DNA of 64,000 bases, from assembly GCF_001522585.2 (NCBI RefSeq), contig NZ_CP013372.1, forward strand, positions 310,001 through 374,000, given 5' to 3'. This document shows, in pieces, positions 55,195 to 64,000 of the stretch. Each line of letters begins with the position of its first letter. The first letter of the stretch is position 1. The DNA is from Burkholderia sp. NRF60-BP8 (lineage in GTDB: Bacteria > Pseudomonadota > Gammaproteobacteria > Burkholderiales > Burkholderiaceae). Below the pieces are notes generated by a model that saw only the letters and a program-made list of their open reading frames with translations, was not told the DNA's origin and made no database searches. The position numbers and the translations under genes were made by a program.

Positions 55195-55997
55195 TGTGGC
55201 CGGGCTGGTTCGGCGAGCGCCGGCAGCGTCGCGAGAAACGTGTCGCGCGAGCGCAGGCCGGCATTCGGCGTATGCGCCTGCTCATCCTGGATCAGGTTCG
55301 CGAACACGAGCGTACGCGACCCCTTCGTCGCCCAGCCGACGAACCAGCCGTACGCGTGCGCGGCGTCGTACGCGAGGCCCGGCGATCCGGTGCCCGTCTT
55401 GCCGTGCACGGTCCAGCCGCCTGGCTGCGCGTCGAGCAGCGTGATGCGCTCGGTCATGTCGTACGCGTGCGCGCTGACGGGCAGCGTGCGGCGGACGATC
55501 TTGCGCATGAACGCGACCTGTTCGAGCGGCGAGATCCGTAGCGACGAGTTGACCCACGCGCCCATCACGCCGGGCAGTTCGCCCTGCTTGCTGGTGACGT
55601 CGGCATTGCCGTAGCCGAACGCGCTCGTGTACTGCTGGAAGCGCGCCTGCCCGAGCGCCTGCGTGACCTGCTCCGAATACCAGAAGATCGACAGCTTCAT
55701 CCAGCGCGCCGGATCCGTCGGCTCGCGCCACGGCGCACCGCCCCAGTCGGGGTAGCCGGCGTGGAAGTCGAGCGTGGGCGTGTGCTCGTCCTTCAGCACG
55801 CCGGCGTCGAAGCCCATCAGGCCGATTGCGACCTTGAACGTCGATGCGGGCGTCACGCGGGTCGTGCAATCGCCCTGCTGCACGAGCACGTTGCCGGTGG
55901 CGGCATCGGCGACGATGGTGCATACGGGATGAGCGCGAGCGGACGCGGCGGCGACGAGGCCGGCGAAGGCGAGCAGCGCATGACGCCAGTGCTTCAA
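55191..55997 (-). CDS. Class D (OXA-type) beta-lactamase
   Basis: The product is 268 aa with a signal peptide. Active-site marks are PASTFKVAIG (Ser52, Lys55), the YGN motif in FGYGNADV, the KTGTG box, and FVGWATKGSRT. It resembles the chromosomal OXA-42/57 group of Burkholderia as I recall it. The start is chosen at the TTG 55997, which gives MKHWRHALLAFAG and lies six bases after AAGGAG; the ATG at 56003 directly abuts that ribosome site. The next gene starts inside its stop codon. Confidence 0.88.
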   Translation of the reverse strand: MKHWRHALLAFAGLVAAASARAHPVCTIVADAATGNVLVQQGDCTTRVTPASTFKVAIGLMGFDAGVLKDEHTPTLDFHAGYPDWGGAPWREPTDPARWMKLSIFWYSEQVTQALGQARFQQYTSAFGYGNADVTSKQGELPGVMGAWVNSSLRISPLEQVAFMRKIVRRTLPVSAHAYDMTERITLLDAQPGGWTVHGKTGTGSPGLAYDAAHAYGWFVGWATKGSRTLVFANLIQDEQAHTPNAGLRSRDTFLATLPALAEPARPQ

Positions 55998-56233
55998 GTG
56001 CATCTCCTTGAAAAGCATGCGGAAGGTGTGCGGGGCGGGCGGGGAGCGGAAGGCCGTGCGCAATCGAAGCGACGGCCGGCATTCGATGACGAGGTCGATC
56101 GCCGCCGTCGGGATAGCTCACAGTGTATCGGCGGATCGCCGGCTGTCGACCTGTCATGGTTGACGGGGCACGCGTGCGACCTTCGCCGGTTCCGGCGGTT
56201 CATGTCGTTCACGCACCCGCTGCCGGGCCGATG

Positions 56234-56266
56234 AAAAAGCCCGCCGGCAGACCTGTGCCTGCGGGC
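56234..56266 (-). terminator. Rho-independent terminator of the porin gene
   Basis: On the minus strand a stem GCCCGC.GGCA/TGCC.GCGGGC with a short loop is followed by five T. It lies about 65 bases downstream of the porin stop. Confidence 0.75.
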
Positions 56267-56329
56267 GGGCGAAGACACCTCGCGCCGACCGGCGCGGGTG
56301 TCGCGTGAAGAACGGAGAACGGGCTGGCG

Positions 56330-57481
56330 TCAGAACTTGTGGCGCAGCGCGAGCCGTACGGCCACCTGGTTCGACGTCGACGACGGCGCGTCCGTGCCGG
56401 GGATGAATGCGTTGTCGAGGATCGAGTTCGTCCGGTCGCCGGCGATGTGCTGGTACGCGGCCTGCACGTACACGTCGGTGCGCTTCGACAGGTTGTAGTC
56501 GGCCATCAGTCCGACTGAATGGATCTTCGGCTTCGCGTCGCCGCTCGATGCGTCGTACTTCTCGAGCGACAGCACGTACTGCGCGCCGACCATGAATGCC
56601 GGCGTGATCTGGTACGAACCGTTCACCTCGAAGTTCTGGTACTTGATCGCGCTGACCGTCGCCCCCGGCGCGATGATCGCGCTCGGCGTACCCAGATAGC
56701 CGTTGCCGGTCGGGTTCTTGTAGTTCGAGTTCGTGTACGCGAAGCCGACCGTCGCCGGCCCGAACGTGTAGTTGATGCCCGCGCCGAACACGCGCATGCG
56801 CTCGGCGATGTAGCTCGCGTCGTTCGCGGTGATCGCGCCGGCCGAGCCGTTGCCCGGATGGTTCGCCTGCAGGTACGCGGCGCCGATCAGCAGCCCGCTG
56901 TTCTGGTACTGCGCGCCGAAGCTGTACGCGCGGTTGTCGGAGAAACCGGTGCTGTTGCTGAAGCTGTATGCGCCGCCGAACTGGAAGCCGCCGAAACTCG
57001 GGCTCGCGTATTTCACCGTGTTGTCGAGGCGGAACGAGTTGTCGGTGTTGTCGTTGTCGAACGGGTGCGCGAGCAGGTAGCCGCCCCAGTTGCCGTTGGC
57101 GGTGGTCGGCGCGAGATAGTCCACGACGGAATCGTACTGGCGGCCGAACGTCAGCGTGCCGTACTGCGCCTGGCTCAGGCCGACGTAAGCCTGGCGGCCG
57201 AACATGCGGCCGCCTTGGCCGAGCCGGCCGCTGTTCACGTCGAAGCCGTTTTCGAGCTGGAAGATCGCCTTCATGCCGCCGCCGAGATCCTCGCTGCCCT
57301 TCAGGCCCCAGCGGCTGCCCTGCGCGTAGCCGCTGGCCATTTCGTAGACGTGGCCGGTGCCGACGTTGTTCGTGTAGTTCAGGCCTTCGTCGATCACGCC
57401 GTACAGCGTGACGCTGCTTTGCGCGAACGCGGGCATGGCGAAGGTTGCCGTTACGGCGAGCGCCGTCAGGGTCTTTTTCAT
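56330..57481 (-). CDS. OmpC-like trimeric porin
   Basis: The product is 383 aa. The signal peptide ends FAMPAFA, then QSSVTLYGVIDEGLNYTNNV, the typical start of betaproteobacterial porins. GSEDLGGGMKAIFQLENGFD and the C-terminal QVAVRLALRHKF, ending in Phe for outer-membrane insertion, fit a 16-stranded general porin. GGAG precedes the ATG at 57481. It is divergent from the betaine transporter operon. Confidence 0.9.
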   Translation of the reverse strand: MKKTLTALAVTATFAMPAFAQSSVTLYGVIDEGLNYTNNVGTGHVYEMASGYAQGSRWGLKGSEDLGGGMKAIFQLENGFDVNSGRLGQGGRMFGRQAYVGLSQAQYGTLTFGRQYDSVVDYLAPTTANGNWGGYLLAHPFDNDNTDNSFRLDNTVKYASPSFGGFQFGGAYSFSNSTGFSDNRAYSFGAQYQNSGLLIGAAYLQANHPGNGSAGAITANDASYIAERMRVFGAGINYTFGPATVGFAYTNSNYKNPTGNGYLGTPSAIIAPGATVSAIKYQNFEVNGSYQITPAFMVGAQYVLSLEKYDASSGDAKPKIHSVGLMADYNLSKRTDVYVQAAYQHIAGDRTNSILDNAFIPGTDAPSSTSNQVAVRLALRHKF

Positions 57482-58053
57482 TGATGAGATCTCCGGGATA
57501 TCCAGCTCATATCGGTTGTCGTGAGCGCGTCCGGCGAGGCGCGCCCCGTCATCCGGGGCGATCCGGCGCAGCGCGTGCGGCGCCGGATCGCGCAACGCGC
57601 GGCGGCGCGGCACCCGGCAACGTCGGGTCGTGTCTCCTCCGATGACACCGCGCATTCTTCCGAAGCCGAAACGGAATCGAAAGCGAGTAATTTCGATGGA
57701 TGGGATCGGGTTCGCCAATGGGGGCGCGACGGGCGGTTTCGACAGTGGAAACGGGCGGCCCGGCGCCACGATTCGAGGTCGCCCGGGCAACGGGCGAGCG
57801 CCACGCAATGCCGCCCGCCCCAGGCCGTGGCCGCACGACCGGAAAACGGCCGGCAGGCCCGCCGTACGGGCCTCGCAGCGGGTCGGGCGATCGATTGGCG
57901 CAGCCGATTGCAATGATCGGAATTACTCGTTTCCCTAAACAAATTGGCGGCTCAAACATGCAGGCTGACCGGGCGTGGACGCATTCGCGATGCGCCGGTC
58001 GCCGCGCCTGCCGCGACGCACAAACAACAGATTCGATTTGGAGACGACCCACC
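57482..58053. other. 572-base divergent gap between porin and ProX genes
   Basis: No convincing gene is seen. Open frames here have unlikely composition. Promoters for both flanking genes must lie here, but no clear -35/-10 pair or operator could be picked. Confidence 0.4.
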
Positions 58054-59091
58054 ATGCAGATTCGACGACTGAAAACGGCCCTTCTCGCCGCCGCGGCGAT
58101 CCTGTCCGCGCCCGCGGCCCACGCGGCCGGCGGCGCGTGCACCGACGGCAAGACGGTCCATTTCGCGAGCATCACGTGGGAGAGCGGGGCGTTCGCGACC
58201 GAGGTGCTGCGGCAGATCATGGAGAAGGGCTACGGCTGCAAGACGGACGTCGTGCCGGGCAGCACGGCCGCCACCGAAACGGCGCTCGCACGCAACGACC
58301 TGCAGATCTGGGCCGAGCAGTGGACGGGCCGCAGCGAGATCACCGCGAAGGCGGTCGCGTCGGGCGCCGTGAAGCTGATCGGCGACACGCTGCCGGGCGG
58401 CACGACGGAAGGCTGGTTCGTGCCCGACTACGTGGTGAAGGGCGATCCGGCGCGCCACATCAAGCCTGTCGCGCCGGGGCTCGTGTCGGTCGACGATCTG
58501 CCGAAGTACAAGCAGGTATTCGCCGACGAGGAGGAGCCGGACAAGGGCCGCTTCCTGAATTGCCCGACCGGCTGGGACTGCGAGCGCGTAAACACGCGAC
58601 TGCTGCGTGTGCTGAAGCTCGACCAGTCCTATACGAACTTCCATCCGGGCACGGGCGCGGCGCTGGACGCGGCGATCGCGTCCGCGTACCAGCGCGGCGC
58701 GCCGATCGTGTTCTATTACTGGGGCCCGGCCGCGCTGATGGCGAAGTACAAGTTCACCGCGCTGAAGATGCCGGCCTATAACGAAGCATGCTGGAAGACG
58801 TTGCGCGACGAGAGCAGCACGCACCAGTGCGCGTCGTCGTACATGGTGTCGCGGCTGACGGTCGGCGTGTCGAAGCCGTTCGCCGATGCGAACCCCGATC
58901 TCGTCGGCGTATTCGGCAAGGTGCGTTTTCCGATGGACTTCCTGAACCAGACGATCCTCGAGATGACGACGAAGAAGATCGACGGCGCGGCGATGGCCAC
59001 GCAGTTCCTGAAGACCCGCCCGGACATGTGGAAGCAGTGGGTGCCGGCCGACGTCGCGCAGAAGATCGCCGGCAGCCTGAAGGGCGCGTAA
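58054..59091 (+). CDS. ProX-type betaine/choline-binding ABC protein
   Basis: The product is 345 aa with a signal peptide ending AAHA. The OpuAC/ProX fold is seen in HFASITWESGAFATEVLRQI, DLQIWAEQWTGRSE and NFHPGTGAALDAAIASAYQR. The likely substrate is glycine betaine, choline or a similar osmolyte. GGAG lies ten bases upstream of the ATG. It starts the proXWV-type operon. Confidence 0.85.
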   Translation: MQIRRLKTALLAAAAILSAPAAHAAGGACTDGKTVHFASITWESGAFATEVLRQIMEKGYGCKTDVVPGSTAATETALARNDLQIWAEQWTGRSEITAKAVASGAVKLIGDTLPGGTTEGWFVPDYVVKGDPARHIKPVAPGLVSVDDLPKYKQVFADEEEPDKGRFLNCPTGWDCERVNTRLLRVLKLDQSYTNFHPGTGAALDAAIASAYQRGAPIVFYYWGPAALMAKYKFTALKMPAYNEACWKTLRDESSTHQCASSYMVSRLTVGVSKPFADANPDLVGVFGKVRFPMDFLNQTILEMTTKKIDGAAMATQFLKTRPDMWKQWVPADVAQKIAGSLKGA

Positions 59092-59161
59092 CCTGCGCGC
59101 GGCGGCGGGCTCGCGCCTGCCGCCGCCGTCATGCGCCTTCGCGGCGCGACGGAGAATCAAC

Positions 59162-60130
59162 ATGGACGGTTTCTTTCTGCACCTGTCGATCGCCGACTGG
59201 GTCAACGGCGCGCTCGAGACGTTCGTCGCGCAATACGGCGACGGCTTCCATCGTTTCAGCGCGCTGGTCCTGCGCTACCTGCTCGTGCCGCTCGAAGGCG
59301 CGCTGCGCGCGGCGCCGCCGTGGCTCGTGCTGCTGGTCGTCGGTGCGATCGCGTGGAACGCGACGCGCCGCATCGGGCTCGGCGCGCTCTTCATGCTGCT
59401 GCTCTATGCGATCGGCTGCTTCGGCCTGTGGGACAAGCTGATGCAGACGCTCGCGCTGATGCTCGTCGCGACGGTGCTGTCGGTCGCGGTCGGCGTGCCG
59501 CTCGGCATTCTCGCGTCGCGCAGCGCCTGGCTGCGCAGGATGCTGTTGCCGGTGCTCGACGTGATGCAGACGCTGCCGAGCTTCGTGTACCTGATTCCGG
59601 TGCTGATGCTGTTCGGGCTCGGCAAGGTGCCCGCGATCCTCGCGACGATCATCTACGCGCTGCCGCCGCTGATTCGCCTGACCGATCTCGGCATCCGCCA
59701 GGTCGATCCGGACGTGACGGAAGCCGCGCGCGCGTTCGGCACCACGCGCTGGCAACTGCTCGTCAACGTGCAGTTGCCGCTGGCGCGGCCGAGCATCATG
59801 GCCGGCATCAACCAGACGACGATGATGGCGCTGTCGATGGTCGTGATCGCATCGATGATCGGCTCGCGCGGGCTCGGCGAGGACGTGCTCGCGGGCATCC
59901 AGACGCTCGACGTCGGCAAGGGCACGCAGGCCGGCCTCGCGATCGTGATTCTCGCGATCGTGATCGACCGGATCAGCCAGGGCTTCGGCCAGGAGCGTCG
60001 CGCCCGGCGGCGGCTCGCGCAGCAGCGCCGGCAGCGGGGCGCGTCGCGGGTGCCGTACCGGGTGCCGGGCAAGGCGGCATCGTCGGCGGGCGTCGATTCG
60101 AATCAGGCGACGCAATCGTCGCGCGCATAG
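59162..60130 (+). CDS. ProW-type ABC permease
   Basis: The product is 322 aa. About six membrane helices precede a charged C-terminal tail. The EAA motif region is [20 protein letters not shown], with [20 protein letters not shown]. It forms the channel of the osmolyte importer. The last 40 residues ([15 protein letters not shown] and on) are unusually basic. Confidence 0.87.
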   Translation: MDGFFLHLSIADWVNGALETFVAQYGDGFHRFSALVLRYLLVPLEGALRAAPPWLVLLVVGAIAWNATRRIGLGALFMLLLYAIGCFGLWDKLMQTLALMLVATVLSVAVGVPLGILASRSAWLRRMLLPVLDVMQTLPSFVYLIPVLMLFGLGKVPAILATIIYALPPLIRLTDLGIRQVDPDVTEAARAFGTTRWQLLVNVQLPLARPSIMAGINQTTMMALSMVVIASMIGSRGLGEDVLAGIQTLDVGKGTQAGLAIVILAIVIDRISQGFGQERRARRRLAQQRRQRGASRVPYRVPGKAASSAGVDSNQATQSSRA

Positions 60131-60144
60131 GAACGGAGGCGATC

Positions 60145-60966
60145 ATGGCGACCATCGACGTCAAACACGTGTACAAGCTGTTCGGGCCGCAGGCCGCGCA
60201 TGCGCGCGTGCTCGACCTGCTGCGGGCTGGCAAGCGCAAGGCCGACGTGCTGGCCGAAACGGGCTGCAACGTCGGGCTCAACGACGTGAGCCTCGGCATC
60301 GCGTCGGGCGAGATCTTCGTGATCATGGGGCTGTCGGGTTCCGGGAAGTCGACGCTCGTGCGGCATTTCAACCGGCTGATCGAGCCGACCGCCGGCGAGA
60401 TCGTGATCGACGGCCGCGACGTGATCAAGCTCGACGCGCACGGGCTGCGCGAGCTGCGCCGCTACAAGGTCAGCATGGTGTTCCAGAACTTCGGGCTGCT
60501 GCCGCACCAGACGGTGCTCGACAACGCCGCGTATGCGCTGCGCACGCGCGGCGAGAAGCGGCACGACGCGGCCGACGCGGCGCGCAACTGGCTGACGAAG
60601 GTCGGGCTCGACGGTTACGGCGACCATTATCCGGACGAGCTGTCGGGCGGCATGCGGCAGCGCGTCGGGCTGGCACGCGCGCTGGCGGCCGACACCGACG
60701 TGCTGCTGATGGACGAGGCGTTTTCCGCGCTCGATCCGCTGATTCGCACCGAGATGCAGGATCAGTTGCTCGAACTGCAGGCGACGCTCGCGAAGACCAT
60801 CGTGTTCATCACGCACGATCTCGACGAGGCGCTGCGCATCGGCGACCGGATCGCGATCCTGCGCGACGGCACGCTCGTGCAGGTCGGGACGCCGGACGAC
60901 ATCCTGTCGCGGCCGGCGGACGATTATGTGAGACGGTTCGTGGAGAAGCGCACGAGCGTGGCTTGA
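60145..60966 (+). CDS. ProV-type ABC ATPase without CBS domains
   Basis: The product is 273 aa. Walker A is [17 protein letters not shown], signature [19 protein letters not shown], Walker [14 protein letters not shown] and switch His [11 protein letters not shown]. The usual C-terminal CBS pair of ProV/OpuAA is missing, so ionic-strength sensing in the ATPase may be absent. It lies 14 bases after the permease; the start has GGAGG. Confidence 0.88.
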   Translation: MATIDVKHVYKLFGPQAAHARVLDLLRAGKRKADVLAETGCNVGLNDVSLGIASGEIFVIMGLSGSGKSTLVRHFNRLIEPTAGEIVIDGRDVIKLDAHGLRELRRYKVSMVFQNFGLLPHQTVLDNAAYALRTRGEKRHDAADAARNWLTKVGLDGYGDHYPDELSGGMRQRVGLARALAADTDVLLMDEAFSALDPLIRTEMQDQLLELQATLAKTIVFITHDLDEALRIGDRIAILRDGTLVQVGTPDDILSRPADDYVRRFVEKRTSVA

Positions 60967-60993
60967 GCGGTCCGATCGCTGCGTGAACGAAAG

Positions 60994-61027
60994 ACGGCGC
61001 ATCGCGATGAGCGGTGCGCCGTTTTTT
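60994..61027 (+). terminator. Terminator of the betaine transporter operon
   Basis: An 8-bp stem ACGGCGCA (60994-61001)/TGCGCCGT (61015-61022) with further pairing inside is followed by six T. Confidence 0.8.
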
Positions 61028-61125
61028 ACAGGGTTCCGCCGACCGGATTCGTGCGACGAGCGAGCGTTTCCGATCGGTTGCCGATGCAGCGGACGCGTCG
61101 GCACCTGCCTTCACGCCACGCCCGC

Positions 61126-61713
61126 CTACTTGCTGCCGAGCACACAGGCAAGCGGATGCGACGCCGTGCCGTTGCGCTGCACGGCGACGGACCCGAAGCC
61201 CGCGTCGCTCATCAGCCGCGCGAGCTTGTCGGGCCGATAGGCATCGTAGGGTGCGCGGTCGAGGTCGCGGACGGTGATCGCGACGATCCCGCCGCGCCGG
61301 ACGATGCGCCGCAACTCGCGCAGACCGTGTGCGGGCGCGGGCCAGAAGTAGATGCAGTTGATCGAGAACGCCTTGTCGAACGCGTCGTCCGGGAACGGCA
61401 GCGCGTCGACGGAGCCGAGCGCGAGGTTCACGCGTCCTTGTTCGATGGGTACGCGGTTCAAGCGTTTCGCGGCGGCCAGCATGGTCAGCGAGTGATCGAC
61501 GCCGGCGACGTGGCAGGACGGCGCCGCTTCGGTCGCGAGCCGGATCGCGTCGCCGGGGCCGAACCCGACTTCGAGTACCCGGTCGCTGTCGCCGATCGCC
61601 AGCAGCGACAGGGTCCACACGTTGTCCAGCCGGTTGTGCCGGCGCATGATGCGGCCGACGATGCGCCCGGCGAGGCCGCGCGGCCGGCCGGGTTGCCCGA
61701 GATGAGTCGCCAT
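61126..61713 (-). CDS. Class I SAM-dependent methyltransferase
   Basis: The product is 195 aa. Motif I is RVLEVGFGPGDAIRLATEAA and the motif IV region VDALPFPDDAFDKAFSINCI. The start MATHLGQPGRPRG at 61713 has GGAGAG upstream. It is like the UbiE/type-11 small methyltransferases. The substrate is unknown. Confidence 0.8.
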   Translation of the reverse strand: MATHLGQPGRPRGLAGRIVGRIMRRHNRLDNVWTLSLLAIGDSDRVLEVGFGPGDAIRLATEAAPSCHVAGVDHSLTMLAAAKRLNRVPIEQGRVNLALGSVDALPFPDDAFDKAFSINCIYFWPAPAHGLRELRRIVRRGGIVAITVRDLDRAPYDAYRPDKLARLMSDAGFGSVAVQRNGTASHPLACVLGSK

Positions 61714-61817
61714 GATGTGCTCTCCTTTCCGGCCCGGGCGAGCAAGCGGCGTGCCGCCGGCAGGGCCGCGGCGGCGGCCGGGGAGAGCGGGGAGTCGCGC
61801 GGGCCCCGTTCGCGGGA

Positions 61818-63485
61818 TCAGGGCGCGACGGTTTCCCGTTCGCCCTCGCGCGCACCGGTCGTCTCGCCGGGCCGCGCGTCGGCCAGAATCAGGTCGGCCC
61901 CTTTCTCCGCGACCATCATCGTCGGCGCGTTGATGTTGCCCGACGTGATGTTCGGAAACACCGACGCATCGACGATCCGCAGCGCCTGCAGCCCGTGCAC
62001 GCGCAGCGACGCATCGACGACGGACGTCGCCGCGTCGGGACCCATCGTGCACGAGCCGCACAGGTGGTAGATCGAACCCGACTGCTCGCGGAAGTATTGC
62101 AGCATCGCTTCGTCGGAATCGACTTGCGGGCCCGGCGAAATTTCCTCGACGGTCATCGATTTCAACGCCGGCGCGCGCATCAGCGCACGGATCAGCTTGC
62201 TGCCCTGCACGGCTTCGTCGAGATCCTTCTGCGTGGTCAGCGCGTTGATGTGGATCCTCGCGGCATCCTCCGCGCGGTTCGACGCGATCTCGATCGTGCC
62301 GCGGCTCGTCGGCCGGCACGGGTTGAACGCGATCAGGAAACCCGAATACGGCTCGGGCTTGATGCTCGCGCGCTCGCTCTTCGGGATCCGGTACGACAGC
62401 GGGTTGAAGTAGAGCTGCAGGTTCGGTTCGTGCGCGTCGTCCGACCCGCGGAAGAAGCCGCCGGCCTGGTTCACGCTCATCGCGAGCGGGCCGCGCTTCG
62501 TCAGCAGGTAGCGCAGCCCGATCTTCATCTTGCCGAGCAGCGTGCCCATCTCGTCGTTCAGCGTCGGCCGGTTCGCCTTGAAGTAGAAGCTCACGCACAG
62601 GTGATCCTGCAGGTTGCGGCCGACGGCCGGCAGCGCATGCACGAGCGGCACGCGCCGGCGCGCGAGCAGCGCCGGATCGCCGACGCCCGACAGTTGCAGC
62701 AGCTTCGGCGTATCGACCGCGCCGGCGGCGAGAATCACCTCGCGTGCGGCGACGAGTGTTTCGTCGCCGTGCGCGCCGGCGACGACCACGCCGGTCGCAC
62801 GCGTGCCGTCGAACGTCACGCGCCGCACGAGCACGCCGGCACGCAGCGTGAGGTTCGCACGACCCAGCGCGGGCCGCAGGTACGCGAAGCTGCTCGAACA
62901 GCGTTCGCCGTGCTTCGTGTTCAGGTCGTAGATGCCCGCGCCTTCGAACTGCGCGCCGTTGAAATCGTCGGTGCGCGGCAGGTTCAGTTGCCCGCAGCCC
63001 TTCAGGAACTCGTGGACGATCGGATGCACGTCGGCCTTCATCGACGTGACGTGGATCGGCCCGGTCGCGCCGTGATGCTGCGGATCGGTCGTGCCGGCCG
63101 CGTGGGTTTCGAGCTTGCGGAAGTACGGCAGCACGTCGTCGTACGCCCAGCCCGGATTGCCGGCCTTCGCCCAGTCGTCGTAGTCGCTGCGCTGGCCGCG
63201 CACGTAGACCATCGCGTTGATCGAGCCCGATCCGCCGACCACCTTGCCGCGCGGGCAGTACAGCTTGCGGTCGGCGAGCTGCGCTTCGGGCTCGCTGTAG
63301 TACATCCAGTTGTAGCGGCGGTTGTAGTAGGTCTTCGTGAAGCCGACCGGTACCTTGAACCAGAACGACGCGTCGCGCTTGCCCGCTTCGAGCAGCAGCA
63401 CCGAGTGCCGGCCCGATTCGCTCAGGCGATTCGCGAGGATGCAGCCGGCCGAGCCCGCGCCGACGATGATGTAGTCGTAGGTCAT
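61818..63485 (-). CDS. GMC-family FAD dehydrogenase (choline dehydrogenase-like)
   Basis: The product is 555 aa. The FAD-binding start is YIIVGAGSAGCILANRLSES; the GMC signature is RGKVVGGSGSINAMVYVRGQ; the active-site region is SIYHLCGSCTMGPDAAT near the C-terminus. BetA-like oxidases of choline, sugars or alcohols belong here. It lies 16 bases after the enolase-superfamily gene on the same strand, so a sugar-acid or polyol substrate is as likely as choline, despite the transporter nearby. Confidence 0.87.
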   Translation of the reverse strand: MTYDYIIVGAGSAGCILANRLSESGRHSVLLLEAGKRDASFWFKVPVGFTKTYYNRRYNWMYYSEPEAQLADRKLYCPRGKVVGGSGSINAMVYVRGQRSDYDDWAKAGNPGWAYDDVLPYFRKLETHAAGTTDPQHHGATGPIHVTSMKADVHPIVHEFLKGCGQLNLPRTDDFNGAQFEGAGIYDLNTKHGERCSSSFAYLRPALGRANLTLRAGVLVRRVTFDGTRATGVVVAGAHGDETLVAAREVILAAGAVDTPKLLQLSGVGDPALLARRRVPLVHALPAVGRNLQDHLCVSFYFKANRPTLNDEMGTLLGKMKIGLRYLLTKRGPLAMSVNQAGGFFRGSDDAHEPNLQLYFNPLSYRIPKSERASIKPEPYSGFLIAFNPCRPTSRGTIEIASNRAEDAARIHINALTTQKDLDEAVQGSKLIRALMRAPALKSMTVEEISPGPQVDSDEAMLQYFREQSGSIYHLCGSCTMGPDAATSVVDASLRVHGLQALRIVDASVFPNITSGNINAPTMMVAEKGADLILADARPGETTGAREGERETVAP

Positions 63486-63501
63486 GTCGCTTCCTCTGCG
63501 C

Positions 63502-64000
63502 TCAGCCCTTCGCCGGGGCGAGGTCCTTCACGTCGGCGGGCTTCTCCGCCATCTGCAGGTGCAGTCGCTCGCCCGTGTACGGCGTGTGGCGCTTCACGAC
63601 GTCCATGTTCAGTTCGATGCCGAGGCCCGGCTCGTTCGACGGAACGATGTAGCCGTCTTCCCAGCGGATCGGCGTCTTCACGACTTCCGAATGGAAACCG
63701 CCCCACGTCATGATGCTTTCCTGGATCAGGAAGTTCGGCGTGCAGGTCGCGAGCTGGATGCTGGCGGCAGCGCCCACCGGCCCGTTGTACAGGTGCGGCG
63801 CGATCTGCGCGTAGTGCACTTCCGCGAGCGTCGCGATCTTCTTCGCTTCGAGCAGGCCGCCCACGCGCGCGACGTTCAGTTGCAGGATCGATGCGCCGCC
63901 CGCCTGCAGCAGCTTGTGGAATTCGTACTTGGTCGTCAGGCGCTCGCCGGTCGCGATCGGAATCGACGTGTGCTTCGCGACTTCGGCGATCGCTTCTTCC
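63502..64000 (-). CDS. Enolase-superfamily sugar-acid dehydratase (partial)
   Basis: Only the C-terminal 165 residues lie in the window; the start is beyond the right edge. Mandelate-racemase-like sequence is seen in SIPIATGERLTTKYEFHKLL, SILQLNVARVGGLLEAKKIA, QIAPHLYNGPVGAAASIQLA and PNEPGLGIELN-like ending. It resembles galactonate dehydratase (DgoD) and related enzymes. It is transcribed towards the GMC dehydrogenase, suggesting a shared catabolic operon. Confidence 0.8.
   Translation of the reverse strand, partial: EEAIAEVAKHTSIPIATGERLTTKYEFHKLLQAGGASILQLNVARVGGLLEAKKIATLAEVHYAQIAPHLYNGPVGAAASIQLATCTPNFLIQESIMTWGGFHSEVVKTPIRWEDGYIVPSNEPGLGIELNMDVVKRHTPYTGERLHLQMAEKPADVKDLAPAKG

Noticed and set aside
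1..64000. tRNA, rRNA, CRISPR array or intact insertion sequence
   Set aside because: None was recognised by reading; a tRNA attachment site next to the conjugative module was looked for between 8749 and 9260 and not found.

Overview
The window is GC-rich, densely packed betaproteobacterial DNA. I infer Burkholderia sensu stricto (cepacia-complex-like), probably a secondary replicon or accessory-rich region. The inference rests on protein content: an OXA-type class D beta-lactamase that resembles Burkholderia enzymes, a divergent acdS/acdR pair, an OmpC-like porin, many LysR/Lrp regulators, and DHA2 and AzlCD transporters. No rRNA, tRNA, CRISPR array or intact insertion sequence was recognised.

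Region 1 (1-8748) is the end of a conjugative element, all on the + strand and tightly overlapped. It encodes VirB10 (cut by the window edge), VirB11, a coupling protein VirD4 split over two overlapping reading frames, a Toprim primase fused to a KfrB-like domain, an LPD7-domain protein, a MobC-like accessory protein and a relaxase. The edge at about 8750-9260 holds only the decayed 3' end of an azoreductase gene. No attachment site could be proven.

Region 2 (9261-25838) is mixed chromosomal cargo. It contains a TlpA-type thioredoxin, a DUF4410 lipoprotein, a Phd/PIN toxin-antitoxin locus whose antitoxin has an in-frame amber codon, and a methyltransferase. A pair of paralogous unknown proteins is divergent from an XRE regulator, followed by a decayed acetyltransferase gene and an ABC half-exporter. 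An aldo/keto reductase sits opposite a LysR gene, an ArsR-type regulator precedes a PLP decarboxylase, and a LysR gene is divergent from an M20 amidohydrolase plus a cupin.

Region 3 (25839-42928) starts with two different GH92 mannosidase lipoproteins in tandem, then a VapBC pair, an SDR and SurE. An AzlCD exporter is divergent from its likely Lrp regulator, with a perfect inverted repeat between them. Small metabolic and membrane genes follow: LysE, DHA2 MFS, flavin reductase, thioredoxin-like protein and YjbQ.

Region 4 (42984-49301) is the most unusual. A minus-strand operon encodes a response regulator with an N-terminal HTH and a C-terminal receiver, a small periplasmic molybdopterin-oxidoreductase-like protein, and a hybrid histidine kinase. 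Divergent to it is a run of three envelope proteins: a Sel1-repeat lipoprotein, a CsgG-like lipoprotein and a lipoprotein with five tandem repeats.

Region 5 (49497-64000) contains ACC deaminase with its Lrp regulator and a pyruvate:quinone dehydrogenase with a 3' frameshift. A class D beta-lactamase is coupled to an acyltransferase, followed by a porin, a complete ProXWV-type betaine/choline ABC transporter, a methyltransferase, a GMC dehydrogenase and the end of an enolase-superfamily dehydratase. Several genes carry recent lesions (antitoxin, GNAT, azoreductase, poxB), so some decay or sequencing error should be kept in mind.
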